40,838 nucleotides of DNA from Acidobacteriota bacterium (GTDB lineage: Bacteria; Acidobacteriota; Terriglobia; Terriglobales; Acidobacteriaceae). Below are positions 18,734-27,223 of the stretch, one piece after another. Position 1 is the stretch's first letter, and each line of letters opens with the position of its first letter. A model generated the notes under the pieces. That model had not been told where the DNA came from and made no database searches. It saw nothing but the letters and a program-made list of their open reading frames with translations. A program made the translations under genes and the position numbers. The DNA lies in the NCBI GenBank assembly GCA_019243475.1, contig JAFAUE010000214.1, positions 1-40,838 of the forward strand, read 5' to 3'.

Positions 18734-18834
18734 CGATGAGCGAACACGAAGATCCCGAAGTTTCGCAACAGCGGTTGCGCGCAGAGCTACTCTGTGACCG
18801 TCATTTTGAAGTGTGCCTTCGTGTTATCCCTTCT

Positions 18835-21033
18835 TTACTCTCCGCCGAACCGGAAGCGCAGGCCTGCACGGAAGTTTGCCTTCAGCGCAGGGAATCCCGC
18901 AGCTTCCTCATAGCGCTTGTTCAGCAGGTTCTCGACAGAGACAAACGCCGTGACGTGCCGCTGCAATTCATACCAGCCGCTGACGTCGGCACGGACGTAC
19001 CCGGCGGCGTGATCTACATGCGGTGTGAGGCCGAGAAAATCTGAATCCGTACGCCGCCCAATGCCGACAGCGCTCAAGTTTGCGCCCCAACGTGTGCTGA
19101 GGTAATTCACGGTTGCAGAGCCTGCGTGCTTAGGACGACGCAGCAAGGGCTGTCCTGCCGCCACAAGTGGGTCCGTCGCTAAGGGTGATTGCAGGATTTG
19201 ACTTGAGGTATACGTGTACGCGGCGTCGAGGCTGACGCGGTTCGCGGGCCGACCGTGAAATTCGATCTCAGCGCCGTGAGCTAATGAACGGTTGAGGTTG
19301 ATGAACTGAGAAATAAAAGTGGTTGGATCGAAGGTAGAGGTAATTTGGTCGCGGAAGAGGTTGTGATAGTAAGTTCCAGATAATGAATACCGATCTTTCA
19401 GAAAATTCTGGACGAACCCGGTTTCAATCGTCTGATTCCGCTCCGGCCTCAGCTTCGGATTGGGAATAATAAAGAACGACGCGGTGCCGAAACTCTCGTC
19501 CAGACTTGGCTCCTTGATGCCTTGTCCGTACGCGACGCGCAACCGCGTTGCTCCGACCTTCGCGCTTCCGCGGTGCGCCAAAAATGTGAGCGCCGCTCGA
19601 GGTACGCCCGTGTTTCCAAAGCTCTCGTTATGCACAAAGCGTCCGCCCGCTACCAATGTCAAGCGTGAGAAGGACAACACCTGCTCCGCGTAGAGCGCAT
19701 GGTTACGCCGAAGCCCATGTGTCAGCGGCAGGGCAGTCAGGTCTCCGATGAAGCCGTTTTCGTCTTCGAACTCGTAGCCGAAATTGGTGCGTGCCCATAG
19801 TCGCGGATCGTACTCGCCGTGATACATAAACCCGGCGCGGTTCAAGTCTGCATAACTATCGAAGGGAAAATCGAAATTACCGAAGGCCGGAGATTCGCGC
19901 CCGGGATCCATAAAATTGTCCAGGTTCTCGCGCACGTGGTGATACTCGTACCCGCTAAAGCTGTGGTTCCACTGGCTGCCCGTCTGAACCAACAGATCGC
20001 CACTGGCAAGAAAGTTGTTCTGCCGCGCCCGCTGATCGCTGTCTGGCGGGATCAGTTCCTGACCGTTGAAGTTGAAGAACGATTGCACGCCGCTGCGCTC
20101 AGTCGTGTGGCGCGTGCGAAAACGAAGGGCGACGCGGGAAGCGAGTTTCATGCCGATGTTCGCGCCTTCAGACGAATTCGAATAGGCATCATTGATGCCT
20201 TGGCCAAGCGAATTGAATTGCTCAGCAAACAGGTTGTAGTCGATGCGGCCAACGGCTCCCGCTACAGAGGCAGACCCGTCCGCCGTCGAGAATGTTCCAC
20301 CGTAAGAGGAGAGCGTTAACTCCGGAGTGCGCGTGGTGCCGGTGGCGCTGAACAACTGCACGACGCTGGTGAGCGCGTCAGAGCCGTACAGCACGCTCTC
20401 GGGGCCGCGGACAAATTCGAAGCGATCCCCGCCAATGGTCGGTACAACGCCGAAATCAAAAATCCCTCCGGGTTCATTTACCGGCACACCATCGACGATC
20501 ACCTTGTTGTAATCGGAGTCGCCTCCGCGGACGAAGAGTGACGCCAGGCCGCCGCGGCGTCCGTCAGTGTTGATTACCGCTCCGGCGAGATAACGAATGG
20601 CATCTGCCGCATCGACTGGTTGGCGATTGAGAAGGGTGCCGCGATCAACGGTTTCCACCGGTGCGCCGGTTTCATCGGCAGGAAGAGGAGTTTCCGTCGC
20701 GGTGACCACCACCGTTTCATTTCGGACTGCCACCTTTAGTTGGACATTTAAGTCCGCATTGCTCTGCTCACCGGTTTCCACGATCTTCTCGGCAAATCCC
20801 GGAGCCAGCACCTGTACGCGCCATGGTCCCGGTTGCAAAATGGGAAAGACGGCGGTTCCCGCCGCGCTGGTGTTTGCCGAGCCAACATTGGCGTTGTTCG
20901 ACAGACGATAGATGCGCACGCTAGCGCCCGCAACCGCGCTACCCGTGGCATCGGAAACATGAACGGTGAAGTCAGTTGCCGTCGCCAGAAGCGGCGAGGC
21001 GATTAGGAGCAAGAGACGAAAGCAATTCCGCAC
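18835..21033 (-). CDS. btuB: TonB-dependent receptor, probable cobalamin transporter (BtuB-like)
   Basis: A 732-residue outer-membrane protein. The GTG start at 21033 is six bases after AGGAGG, better supported than the frame start at 21051. After the signal peptide (FRLLLLIASPLLATA) comes a carboxypeptidase-regulatory-like domain (DFTVHVSDATGSAVAGASVR), then a TonB box (NETVVVTATETP), a plug with LFVRGGDSDYNKVIVDGVPVN and GPESVLYGSDALTSVVQLF, and a beta barrel ending LRFRFGGE. Such receptors take up scarce compounds by TonB energy. The substrate call rests on the cobalamin riboswitch in its leader. It converges with the EgtD-like gene and may have no link to the RiPP locus. Confidence 0.93.
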   Translation of the reverse strand: MRNCFRLLLLIASPLLATATDFTVHVSDATGSAVAGASVRIYRLSNNANVGSANTSAAGTAVFPILQPGPWRVQVLAPGFAEKIVETGEQSNADLNVQLKVAVRNETVVVTATETPLPADETGAPVETVDRGTLLNRQPVDAADAIRYLAGAVINTDGRRGGLASLFVRGGDSDYNKVIVDGVPVNEPGGIFDFGVVPTIGGDRFEFVRGPESVLYGSDALTSVVQLFSATGTTRTPELTLSSYGGTFSTADGSASVAGAVGRIDYNLFAEQFNSLGQGINDAYSNSSEGANIGMKLASRVALRFRTRHTTERSGVQSFFNFNGQELIPPDSDQRARQNNFLASGDLLVQTGSQWNHSFSGYEYHHVRENLDNFMDPGRESPAFGNFDFPFDSYADLNRAGFMYHGEYDPRLWARTNFGYEFEDENGFIGDLTALPLTHGLRRNHALYAEQVLSFSRLTLVAGGRFVHNESFGNTGVPRAALTFLAHRGSAKVGATRLRVAYGQGIKEPSLDESFGTASFFIIPNPKLRPERNQTIETGFVQNFLKDRYSLSGTYYHNLFRDQITSTFDPTTFISQFINLNRSLAHGAEIEFHGRPANRVSLDAAYTYTSSQILQSPLATDPLVAAGQPLLRRPKHAGSATVNYLSTRWGANLSAVGIGRRTDSDFLGLTPHVDHAAGYVRADVSGWYELQRHVTAFVSVENLLNKRYEEAAGFPALKANFRAGLRFRFGGE

Positions 21034-21073
21034 GGCAATCCTCCTGGGCACGCGAGTGGGATTGGGTTGTACG

Positions 21074-21262
21074 GTTCGCGCCGGTCTCCTGACTTACGAG
21101 CGGCCCGGACCAGCCGGACCCGGATGCCCCCTTCCCATTCCGGAACACCGGAACAGTGGTTCTGGACATCCTTGAACTCGATTACAGTTGCGCGGCAGCG
21201 CGGGATTTGCACCCGCTTCCCTGATCCCGGCAAGCCGGGATCGCGCGATCCGCGTTCAGTTG
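21074..21262 (-). promoter_or_regulatory. Cobalamin (B12) riboswitch
   Basis: On the minus strand the leader of the TonB receptor contains the B12-box GCGCAACTGTAA (about 21182-21193 on the plus strand) with AGGGAAGCGGGTGCAAATCC ahead of it and CCGCGCTGCC between, the conserved CCACTGT and GGGAAGG elements, and the closing GTAAGTCAGGAGACC. This order is the signature of the AdoCbl-type riboswitch. It lies about 40 bases upstream of the GTG start, so ligand binding probably hides the ribosome-binding site or stops transcription. Confidence 0.95.
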
Positions 21263-21429
21263 TGAAGGTGAATGTAGGGCTTGGATCGAGAGCTTGTCAA
21301 ACGACAAAGGACGTTTTCAGTTTTCAGTCCTCAGTTTGCGAACATTGAAACACAAAGCCAGAACACGGATGGGACGGATTGAACCAATCGGACAGATAGG
21401 CCGAAGATACACAAGCCAGGCCCGGGAAG
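21263..21429. other. Intergenic region with a degenerate short repeat
   Basis: Between the riboswitch and the fabF stop I see no gene. A short direct repeat with variants of CAGTTTTCAGT/CCTCAGTTT is at about 21318-21338, followed by a segment (CACGGATGGGACGGATTG, from 21365) resembling intergenic repeats common in acidobacterial genomes. The latter comparison is from memory. Confidence 0.4.
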
Positions 21430-22674
21430 TTACTGTTCCCAACGGCGGAAGATCAGCGACCCATTCGTTCCGCCGAACCCGAAAGAGTTTGAGAGTGCGA
21501 TGTTGACGCGAGCCTTGCGCGACCGGTTAGGGACGTAGTCCAGGTCGCATTCCGGATCGGGATTGTCCAGGTTAATGGTAGGCGGCAGATTCTGATCGCG
21601 CAGTGCCAAAACGGTAATCCCTGCTTCGAGCCCACCGGCCCCGCCCAGCAGATGGCCGGTCATCGACTTCGTGGAGCTCACTGCTAAGCCATTCTTTGCG
21701 TGCTCGCCAAACGCGCGCTTTATTGCTTTGGTTTCGAGCACATCGCCCAGCGGCGTCGAAGTGCCATGGACGTTGATGTAATCCACCTGCTCGGCTGTAA
21801 TATTCGCGTCTTTGAGGGCATTCACCATGACGCGATATCCGCCTTCGCCTTCTTCCGCGGGCTGGGTAATGTGATAAGCGTCAGCACTCATTCCATAGCC
21901 GATGATCTCCGCCATAATCGGAGCTCCGCGGCGTCGGGCGAATTCCAGCTCTTCCAGGATCAAAATGCCCGCGCCTTCGCCGATCACGAAGCCGTCGCGG
22001 TCCTTATCGAATGGCCGACTTGCCTTTTCGGGATCGCCGTTGCGCGTTGAGAGCGCGCGCATGGCGGCGAAACCGCCTACTCCCATCGGCGTGACTGCTG
22101 CCTCGCTTCCGCCGGCAATCATCACGTCGGCAGCGCAGCGTTGGATAATTTTGTACGCGTCGCCAATCGAGTGTGCGCTTGTGGTGCAGGCCGTAGCTGT
22201 AGCTTCGTTCGGCCCTTTGGCGTCGTAGCGGATGCTCACGTGTCCGGCGGCGAGATTAATGATGGCCGCGGGAATAAAGAAGGGAGATATCTTGCGCGGG
22301 CCGCCATTGATCAGATTCGAATGCTCCCGCTCGATGACGTCGAATCCGCCGATGCCGGAGCCGATGTGCACGCCTACGCGCTCCGAGATCTCCGGCGTGA
22401 TGTTCAAGCCGGACATCCTGATGGCTTCATCGGTGGCCCCCATGCAGAGATGAATGAAGCGGGCCATCTTCTTAACTTCTTTTTTCTCGATGAAGTTCAG
22501 AGGATCGAAGTTCTTCACTTCGGCGGCGATGGTGCACGCAAATCCGGTTGTGTCGAAGCCGGTGATGGTGGCAACGCCGCTCTTGCCGGCGAGCACGTTC
22601 GACCAGACTTCCGCACTGGTGTTGCCCACACCGCAAATCAGGCCCAGGCCAGTGACGACAACTCGACGGCTCAA
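21430..22674 (-). CDS. fabF: Beta-ketoacyl-ACP synthase II
   Basis: A 414-residue condensing enzyme that elongates acyl-ACP with malonyl-ACP in fatty-acid synthesis. The Cys-His-His triad is present: C163 (TATACTTSAHSIG), H303 (NVHGTSTPLGD) and H341 (STKSMTGHLLGG), with K336 also conserved. The C-terminal NSFGFGGTNGSLIF is the usual family ending. It starts at TTG 22674, three bases after the acpP stop, and is certainly co-transcribed with it. Length is normal. All features fit a housekeeping FabF rather than a polyketide enzyme. Confidence 0.97.
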   Translation of the reverse strand: MSRRVVVTGLGLICGVGNTSAEVWSNVLAGKSGVATITGFDTTGFACTIAAEVKNFDPLNFIEKKEVKKMARFIHLCMGATDEAIRMSGLNITPEISERVGVHIGSGIGGFDVIEREHSNLINGGPRKISPFFIPAAIINLAAGHVSIRYDAKGPNEATATACTTSAHSIGDAYKIIQRCAADVMIAGGSEAAVTPMGVGGFAAMRALSTRNGDPEKASRPFDKDRDGFVIGEGAGILILEELEFARRRGAPIMAEIIGYGMSADAYHITQPAEEGEGGYRVMVNALKDANITAEQVDYINVHGTSTPLGDVLETKAIKRAFGEHAKNGLAVSSTKSMTGHLLGGAGGLEAGITVLALRDQNLPPTINLDNPDPECDLDYVPNRSRKARVNIALSNSFGFGGTNGSLIFRRWEQ

Positions 22675-22677
22675 AGC

Positions 22678-22923
22678 TTACTTGCCGCCTTTCGCGTGCG
22701 CGTTGATGTAATCGATGGCGTTCTTCACCGTTTTGATCTTTTCGGCTTCCTCATCGGGGATCTCGATGTCGAAAGCTTCTTCAAATGCCATTACTAATTC
22801 CACGGTGTCGAGCGAGTCGGCCCCGAGGTCGTCAACGAACGACGCATTGGGCGTGACTTCGCCTTCATCGACTCCAAGTTGCTCTACGATGATCTGCTTT
22901 ACCTTCTCGTCCACTGCGGCCAT
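22678..22923 (-). CDS. acpP: Acyl carrier protein (first copy)
   Basis: An 81-residue acidic protein with the phosphopantetheine attachment motif [10 protein letters not shown] (serine near residue 37) and helices starting [22 protein letters not shown] site precedes the ATG at 22923. It is directly upstream of fabF (three-base gap), so it is the likely housekeeping ACP for fatty-acid synthesis. A second ACP lies 105 bases upstream in the same direction. Confidence 0.97.
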   Translation of the reverse strand: MAAVDEKVKQIIVEQLGVDEGEVTPNASFVDDLGADSLDTVELVMAFEEAFDIEIPDEEAEKIKTVKNAIDYINAHAKGGK

Positions 22924-23028
22924 GCGCGTTCCTCGCTCTTTCTGGATTCACTGCAAAGGCTACAAAACTGCATTTCCAAATTTCAGGTTTTGAGTCGAGC
23001 TCACCTTCAGACCCGATCTTGCGAATGC

Positions 23029-23277
23029 CTATTGCTTGGCGATCTTGGAATTCTTTTCGATGTAGCTGACAGCGTCCTGGACAGTCTTTATTTTCTCGGC
23101 TTCTTCATCGGGGATTTCGAGGTCAAAGGCCTCTTCGAAGGCCATGATGAGTTCCACGCGATCGAGCGAGTCGGCGCCGAGATCGTCGACAAAAGAGGCA
23201 GTGGGTGTGACTTCGCTCTCCTCTACGCTGAGCTGGTCCACAATGATCTGTTTGACCTTGTCTTCGATCCCCGGCAT
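23029..23277 (-). CDS. Acyl carrier protein (second copy)
   Basis: An 82-residue ACP from the ATG at 23277 (GGAGGAG site five bases upstream; the frame extends to 23307 but that part is leader). The motif [10 protein letters not shown] carries the serine for phosphopantetheine. It is strongly similar to the neighbouring ACP over almost its full length, including [10 protein letters not shown] and [13 protein letters not shown], but differs in the C-terminus ([11 protein letters not shown] versus [10 protein letters not shown]). It looks like a tandem duplication that has diverged. Whether it serves another acyl pathway is not visible. Confidence 0.96.
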   Translation of the reverse strand: MPGIEDKVKQIIVDQLSVEESEVTPTASFVDDLGADSLDRVELIMAFEEAFDLEIPDEEAEKIKTVQDAVSYIEKNSKIAKQ

Positions 23278-23380
23278 CGAAACTCCTCCTGTCTGTGCGA
23301 GATGCACAGTACAAACTCCTCAGTCTAAATGGCGGTAGGAAAAGCTGGCAAGAAGGGAGCCGTAAGCTGGGGGCGCGCCC

Positions 23381-24682
23381 TTACCCGCCAACCTGAAGAG
23401 GAATCAATTGCGTGCGCGGCGGCGAGCTGTCGCGGCCTTTGCGTTTGCTGAAAGCCAGGCGGTACACGGCGTCGTACTGCGCGCCGACTACTTCCGGGCT
23501 TCGCGTTGCCAGGCAGTGCTCGCGCGCAGCGGCGCCAAGGGCCCGCCGGAATTGGGGATTGCCGGCAAGGAAGCTGGCGCGCTGCGTGATGTCTGAAACC
23601 TCACCGGGGCGGAACCACAGGCAGCCACGCCCATCCGAAGTGATTTCGCGATGTTGCTCAGTGTCCGCAGCCAGCAGCGCGCGCCCGCGAGCCTGAGCCT
23701 CCAGCGCAAAGCTTTGCCCTGACTGGTCGATGCCGCAGATCACCACATCGGCAGAAGCCATCGCCACCGGCCGCGCGTCGCTGGGAAGAATGCTCACCCA
23801 ATCCGACAATTGGCAGATCCCCGCCACTTCGCGTAGAAGGTCTTCAGCTTCTTCCTCGCACAAAAAGACAAACTTTACCGTGGGGTGCTGGTGCTTAAGC
23901 ACAGCCAGCACGCGCATCGAGCGCAGCACCGCATCGCGGCCAGTCCAGGATGCGGGACTTGGAACCGATGGAATCAGAAAGAAGATGCTTTCTGCGTTTC
24001 CTGACGCGGCCTGCTCCAGCCATTTCCGATCCGGCTTCGATTCAAGATAGTCCGATGGGATTGGTTCCGGTACTAGGAAAACGTTGTCCGCTCCCACTCC
24101 GCGATCGAGCGATGCAAGCCGCACGCTGTGGCTCTTGACTACGACTGCCGCAGCGCGCGTTAACACGAACTGCTCCGCGACACGAAAAGAGCGGGCCAGC
24201 CACGAGTTCTCATCGTGAGAACCGTCAGCCGCGGCTAATTTTTCGACGGGAAGATTGAATTGATAGACGACGCCAGAGCCTGAACGCACAGCTGCCATTC
24301 CCGAGGCGAATGAATGTGCGTGAATCACTTCCGCTGCGCTCTCCGCGGCAGCATCATTCAACAGCCTGCGCCAGTCACGCACATGGTTCCACATGCGCAA
24401 GAGAGAGATCTGAGACGCTTCCAACGACCTTCCGCTTTCCGCGAAGGCGCTGGGTAATCCGAACCCTGCGGGAGTTAGTAATTGCGGACGCATGCCCGCA
24501 GCCAGCTGTCCTTCTACCAGCGGAAGAACGTCGCGTGCCGCCTCGCACGCATGCACCACACTCCAGGGATGGCGTTTGTTTATGACGCGCGTGCCGAGCG
24601 GAGCGTTCGTTTGATCTGCACTCAGCGAGCGCTGAGCGGAACTTTTCATGGCGCGCTTGCCCGAGAGTTGGGCCGGGGACAT
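23381..24682 (-). CDS. Glycosyltransferase (GT-B fold, GT4-like)
   Basis: A 433-residue protein. The N-terminal half contains WSVVHACEAARDVLPLVEGQ, a typical opening of GT4 enzymes, and VIHAHSFASGMAAVRSG in the acceptor domain. The C-terminal half has FLIPSVPSPASWTGRD, VKFVFLCEEEAEDLL and VVICGIDQSGQSFALEAQARGR, which resembles the ExFGxxxxEAxAxGxP donor-sugar motif in degenerate form. The acceptor is unknown. The ATG at 24682 follows the GGDEF gene stop by three bases; an in-frame ATG at 24649 is an alternative. Probably co-transcribed with the GGDEF gene, perhaps linking a second messenger to polysaccharide production. Confidence 0.85.
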   Translation of the reverse strand: MSPAQLSGKRAMKSSAQRSLSADQTNAPLGTRVINKRHPWSVVHACEAARDVLPLVEGQLAAGMRPQLLTPAGFGLPSAFAESGRSLEASQISLLRMWNHVRDWRRLLNDAAAESAAEVIHAHSFASGMAAVRSGSGVVYQFNLPVEKLAAADGSHDENSWLARSFRVAEQFVLTRAAAVVVKSHSVRLASLDRGVGADNVFLVPEPIPSDYLESKPDRKWLEQAASGNAESIFFLIPSVPSPASWTGRDAVLRSMRVLAVLKHQHPTVKFVFLCEEEAEDLLREVAGICQLSDWVSILPSDARPVAMASADVVICGIDQSGQSFALEAQARGRALLAADTEQHREITSDGRGCLWFRPGEVSDITQRASFLAGNPQFRRALGAAAREHCLATRSPEVVGAQYDAVYRLAFSKRKGRDSSPPRTQLIPLQVGG

Positions 24683-24685
24683 CGG

Positions 24686-25789
24686 CTAAGAAACTTCCTT
24701 TCTTTGTTCCACCAGGAGTTGGGAATATGGCAGTACCTGGTTGCGACCGCGGGATTTGGCCGCGTAGAGCGCCGCATCGGCGTATTCAATCAGTTTCTGA
24801 CGGCAATCCGCATCGTGCCGGTACACTGCTATTCCGATGCTGATTGTGAGCCGCTCGTGGCCTTGAAGTCCTTCGATTTCAAAGTTGAAGTTCTGCACGG
24901 CTCGGCGCAGTCGCTGCGCGACGGTCATGGCTTCCTGCTCTGAGGCCTCAGGCAGAATGATGACAAATTCTTCTCCGCCATATCGCGCCACAGTATCCAC
25001 TTCGCGCATGTCCTTCACCAGAAGTGCCGTGACCTGCCGCAACACCTGGTCTCCGACGTGATGCCCGTAATTATCATTCAGCGATTTGAAGTGATCGATG
25101 TCCACCATCAGCAGTGAAAACTGTTCGCCTTTGCGATCAGAACGTTTTACTTCAAGATCGAGTTGTTGCTCGAAGTACCCGCGAGTTCGCAACCCAGTGA
25201 GATAGTCGGTGAACGCGAAACGCAGCAGTCCCTCGTTGGCTTGCTCGCGGGTCAGCAGATTTTCCGAAACGAGGGCGAGCGTCCACAGCAAGTGAGCATC
25301 TTCTTCAGTGAAGCCCTCACACTTGATGCAAAAGAGCTGCAGCGAACCGAGCACACGCCCTTTCACGAATAAGGGCACTACCAGCGCCGATTCCGCGCCT
25401 GCAGCTTTCAGTTCGAGATCCGCCTTTTCGTGCTTGCCGGGATAAATCAGCAGCGGCGTAGCTTGTTGTGTTACCCAGAAGTGCAGCAGATTCCCGCCCC
25501 ACGGAACTTGCGGAGTGTGCTCCATGCGCCCGCGCTGCAGGCGCAACTCCATTTTTTCTTGCGGCTCGTTCCAGAAATAAACGCACGCACTATCGAAGGT
25601 TGCGATCGCTGCCGCTACGTCGCAGATGAGATTGAGAGCCGGCCCCAGTTGCATCTGCGAGCCTGTCATCGTAGCCAGGCCGAGAATGGCCTGCACGCTA
25701 CGCCACCGTCTCCCGATAATCTCCGGGCTCAATTCGCCCCTCGCGGCGATGGCGAACTGCTCGATCTTGAAATCCGGGTCGGTTTGCAT
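24686..25789 (-). CDS. GAF-GGDEF diguanylate cyclase
   Basis: A 367-residue protein. Residues ~30-180 form a GAF-like sensor domain (LGLATMTGSQMQLGPALNLI, ESALVVPLFVKGRVLGSLQL). From about 195 follows a GGDEF domain: TDYLTGLRTRGYFEQQL, LMVDIDHFKSLNDNYGHHVGD and the active site RYGGEEFVIILPE. The GGEEF signature is catalytically competent, and an RxxD (REVD) five residues before it is a product-inhibition I-site. It makes cyclic di-GMP from GTP. No membrane segment, so it is cytoplasmic. It overlaps no other gene and precedes the glycosyltransferase by three bases. Confidence 0.95.
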   Translation of the reverse strand: MQTDPDFKIEQFAIAARGELSPEIIGRRWRSVQAILGLATMTGSQMQLGPALNLICDVAAAIATFDSACVYFWNEPQEKMELRLQRGRMEHTPQVPWGGNLLHFWVTQQATPLLIYPGKHEKADLELKAAGAESALVVPLFVKGRVLGSLQLFCIKCEGFTEEDAHLLWTLALVSENLLTREQANEGLLRFAFTDYLTGLRTRGYFEQQLDLEVKRSDRKGEQFSLLMVDIDHFKSLNDNYGHHVGDQVLRQVTALLVKDMREVDTVARYGGEEFVIILPEASEQEAMTVAQRLRRAVQNFNFEIEGLQGHERLTISIGIAVYRHDADCRQKLIEYADAALYAAKSRGRNQVLPYSQLLVEQRKEVS

Positions 25790-26213
25790 GGGGAGAAACT
25801 GCCGAGCGACTAAAGTCTTCCTGCTACTTCAACCAGTCCTGCTGCTCCTAGGATGCTAAGAAGAGCATAGTCCGTGGTATCTACATGATTACGCTAATGC
25901 GTTGGCCTTTAGGTAATTCCACAAAACCACCCGAAATTCCGGAGAAACAGGGAAGATTTGCCTAAAAAAATGGCACTCCAAGACTCGATCGCCTGCCCGG
26001 TATTAGGGCATTGTCTGTAGGTCTAGTTAAATGAAGCACTTGCAAACGCATCTACTCCGGGTCTAGGATAGATCTCGCTGTGAACACGCTTGAACCCCCC
26101 AGAAGCGTGTCGCTCGCGTCGCCCGTTTTTCAACATTCTTTGAAGTCAGCGGTTTCCTAGCTCGTTTCCCGTGCTGGGACGTATTCGTCTCAACACGCCC
26201 ATGGAGAAGCGTT
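25790..26213. other. Divergent intergenic region, hairpin with C-rich loop
   Basis: These 424 bases hold promoters for the GGDEF gene (minus) and the GvpL/F gene (plus) that I cannot place. An 8-base-pair hairpin at 26084-26110 (ACACGCTT / AAGCGTGT) carries an 11-base loop with six consecutive C residues. It is about 100 bases upstream of the GvpL/F start, so it may lie in its leader. No protein gene seen. Confidence 0.4.
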
Positions 26214-26954
26214 ATGGCTTGGTACGCGTACTGCATCACGGAACAAAAAGCCTTCCTCGGTTCCGCCCGCTCCCGTCGTCCCTTTCCAGTTGAAGGACTC
26301 AATGGTGTTCGTAGCAGTCAGGTGTTTGCTTATCCCAGTGGCGATCTCGCCGTGATCGTCAGCGAGTACGTAGCCGGCGATCTAACTCAGCAGGCCGTGA
26401 TCGAGCACGCGCGCGTAGTGAGCGAGTGCTTCCGCAACACGACAGTTCTCCCGTTCCGTTTCGGTACAGTCTTTGACAACGATGACGCGTTGCGGCGCGC
26501 CATACGCGCGAACCGGAAGGCATTTACGGATTCCGTCTCGCGGCTGAAGGGCAAGGCGGAAATGCATTTGAAGTTGGTCGTCAAAGACGGCTCGCTGCGC
26601 GAAGCTATGAACGATATCGAGTTGCCAAGTTCTGTCGGCGGCGAATACTTGTCGCGGTTGCGTGAGAAGGCCGCCCGCCATCGTGAACGTCAAACCAAGG
26701 CGCGCGCCCTTTCCGTCCAGGTAAACAAGCTCTTTCATCCGCTGGAAGAAGAAGTAAGCTGCCGCAAGAACGAAACCGGCGGCATGCTGATCGACATCGC
26801 TCATCTCATTGACGAGAAGTCGGTTGAGCGCTATCAGAACAGTTACAACAGCGCCATGCGCCAGCTAAAGAACTGCGAGATTCTAATCAGCGGACCGTGG
26901 CCTCCCTACCATTTCACGCCTGGCAAGCTCCGGACAGGAAGCACAAATAGCTAA
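26214..26954 (+). CDS. Solitary GvpL/GvpF-family protein
   Basis: A 246-residue protein of the GvpL/GvpF family. The start MAWYAYCI matches the family N-terminus, and VIEHARVVSECFRNTTVLPFRFGTVF is the diagnostic central motif, followed by a long charged helix and the C-terminal SGPWPPYHF, also typical. GGAGAAGCG precedes the ATG. GvpF/L help assemble gas vesicles, but no gvpA or other gvp gene is in the window, so this copy is an orphan with an unknown role. A partly palindromic element lies just after the stop. Confidence 0.92.
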   Translation: MAWYAYCITEQKAFLGSARSRRPFPVEGLNGVRSSQVFAYPSGDLAVIVSEYVAGDLTQQAVIEHARVVSECFRNTTVLPFRFGTVFDNDDALRRAIRANRKAFTDSVSRLKGKAEMHLKLVVKDGSLREAMNDIELPSSVGGEYLSRLREKAARHRERQTKARALSVQVNKLFHPLEEEVSCRKNETGGMLIDIAHLIDEKSVERYQNSYNSAMRQLKNCEILISGPWPPYHFTPGKLRTGSTNS

Positions 26955-26959
26955 GACCG

Positions 26960-27017
26960 ATAGGCATTAGGCATCGGTGAATCGACTAAGAAAGCCACCG
27001 ACTGCCTATTGCCTAAC
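26960..27017. repeat. Imperfect inverted repeat after the GvpL/F gene
   Basis: ATAGGCATTAGGCATCGGTG (26960-26979) is an imperfect reverse copy of CACCGACTGCCTATTGCCTA at 26996-27015. The iterated AGGCAWT sub-units within each arm resemble small mobile palindromes found scattered in genomes. It could also terminate the GvpL/F transcript. Confidence 0.6.
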
Positions 27018-27223
27018 GCGTTTCCCATCGCGTTTCTGTTCGAAACTGGCTAATATAGGCATCCAAGTACCAATCTTTGGAATCTGAGTGCTAGGCTGAG
27101 TTCCGGGCCGGTGTTTCTTCTTCGCTCGCGCCGCGGATTACAGCAGGACAGCTGTGCGTCCTAAGTGCTTCAGATTTCTTGCCTTGGAGCACGTCCACCA
27201 GACTAGTTTGCGCGAGGGCCGGC

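Noticed and set aside
18736-19044. 102-codon plus-strand frame after the EgtD-like gene
   Set aside because: It runs into the 3' end of the TonB receptor gene on the other strand and has no recognisable protein features.
18835-21033. TonB receptor as uptake receptor of the RiPP product
   Set aside because: The B12 riboswitch in its leader gives a better explanation.
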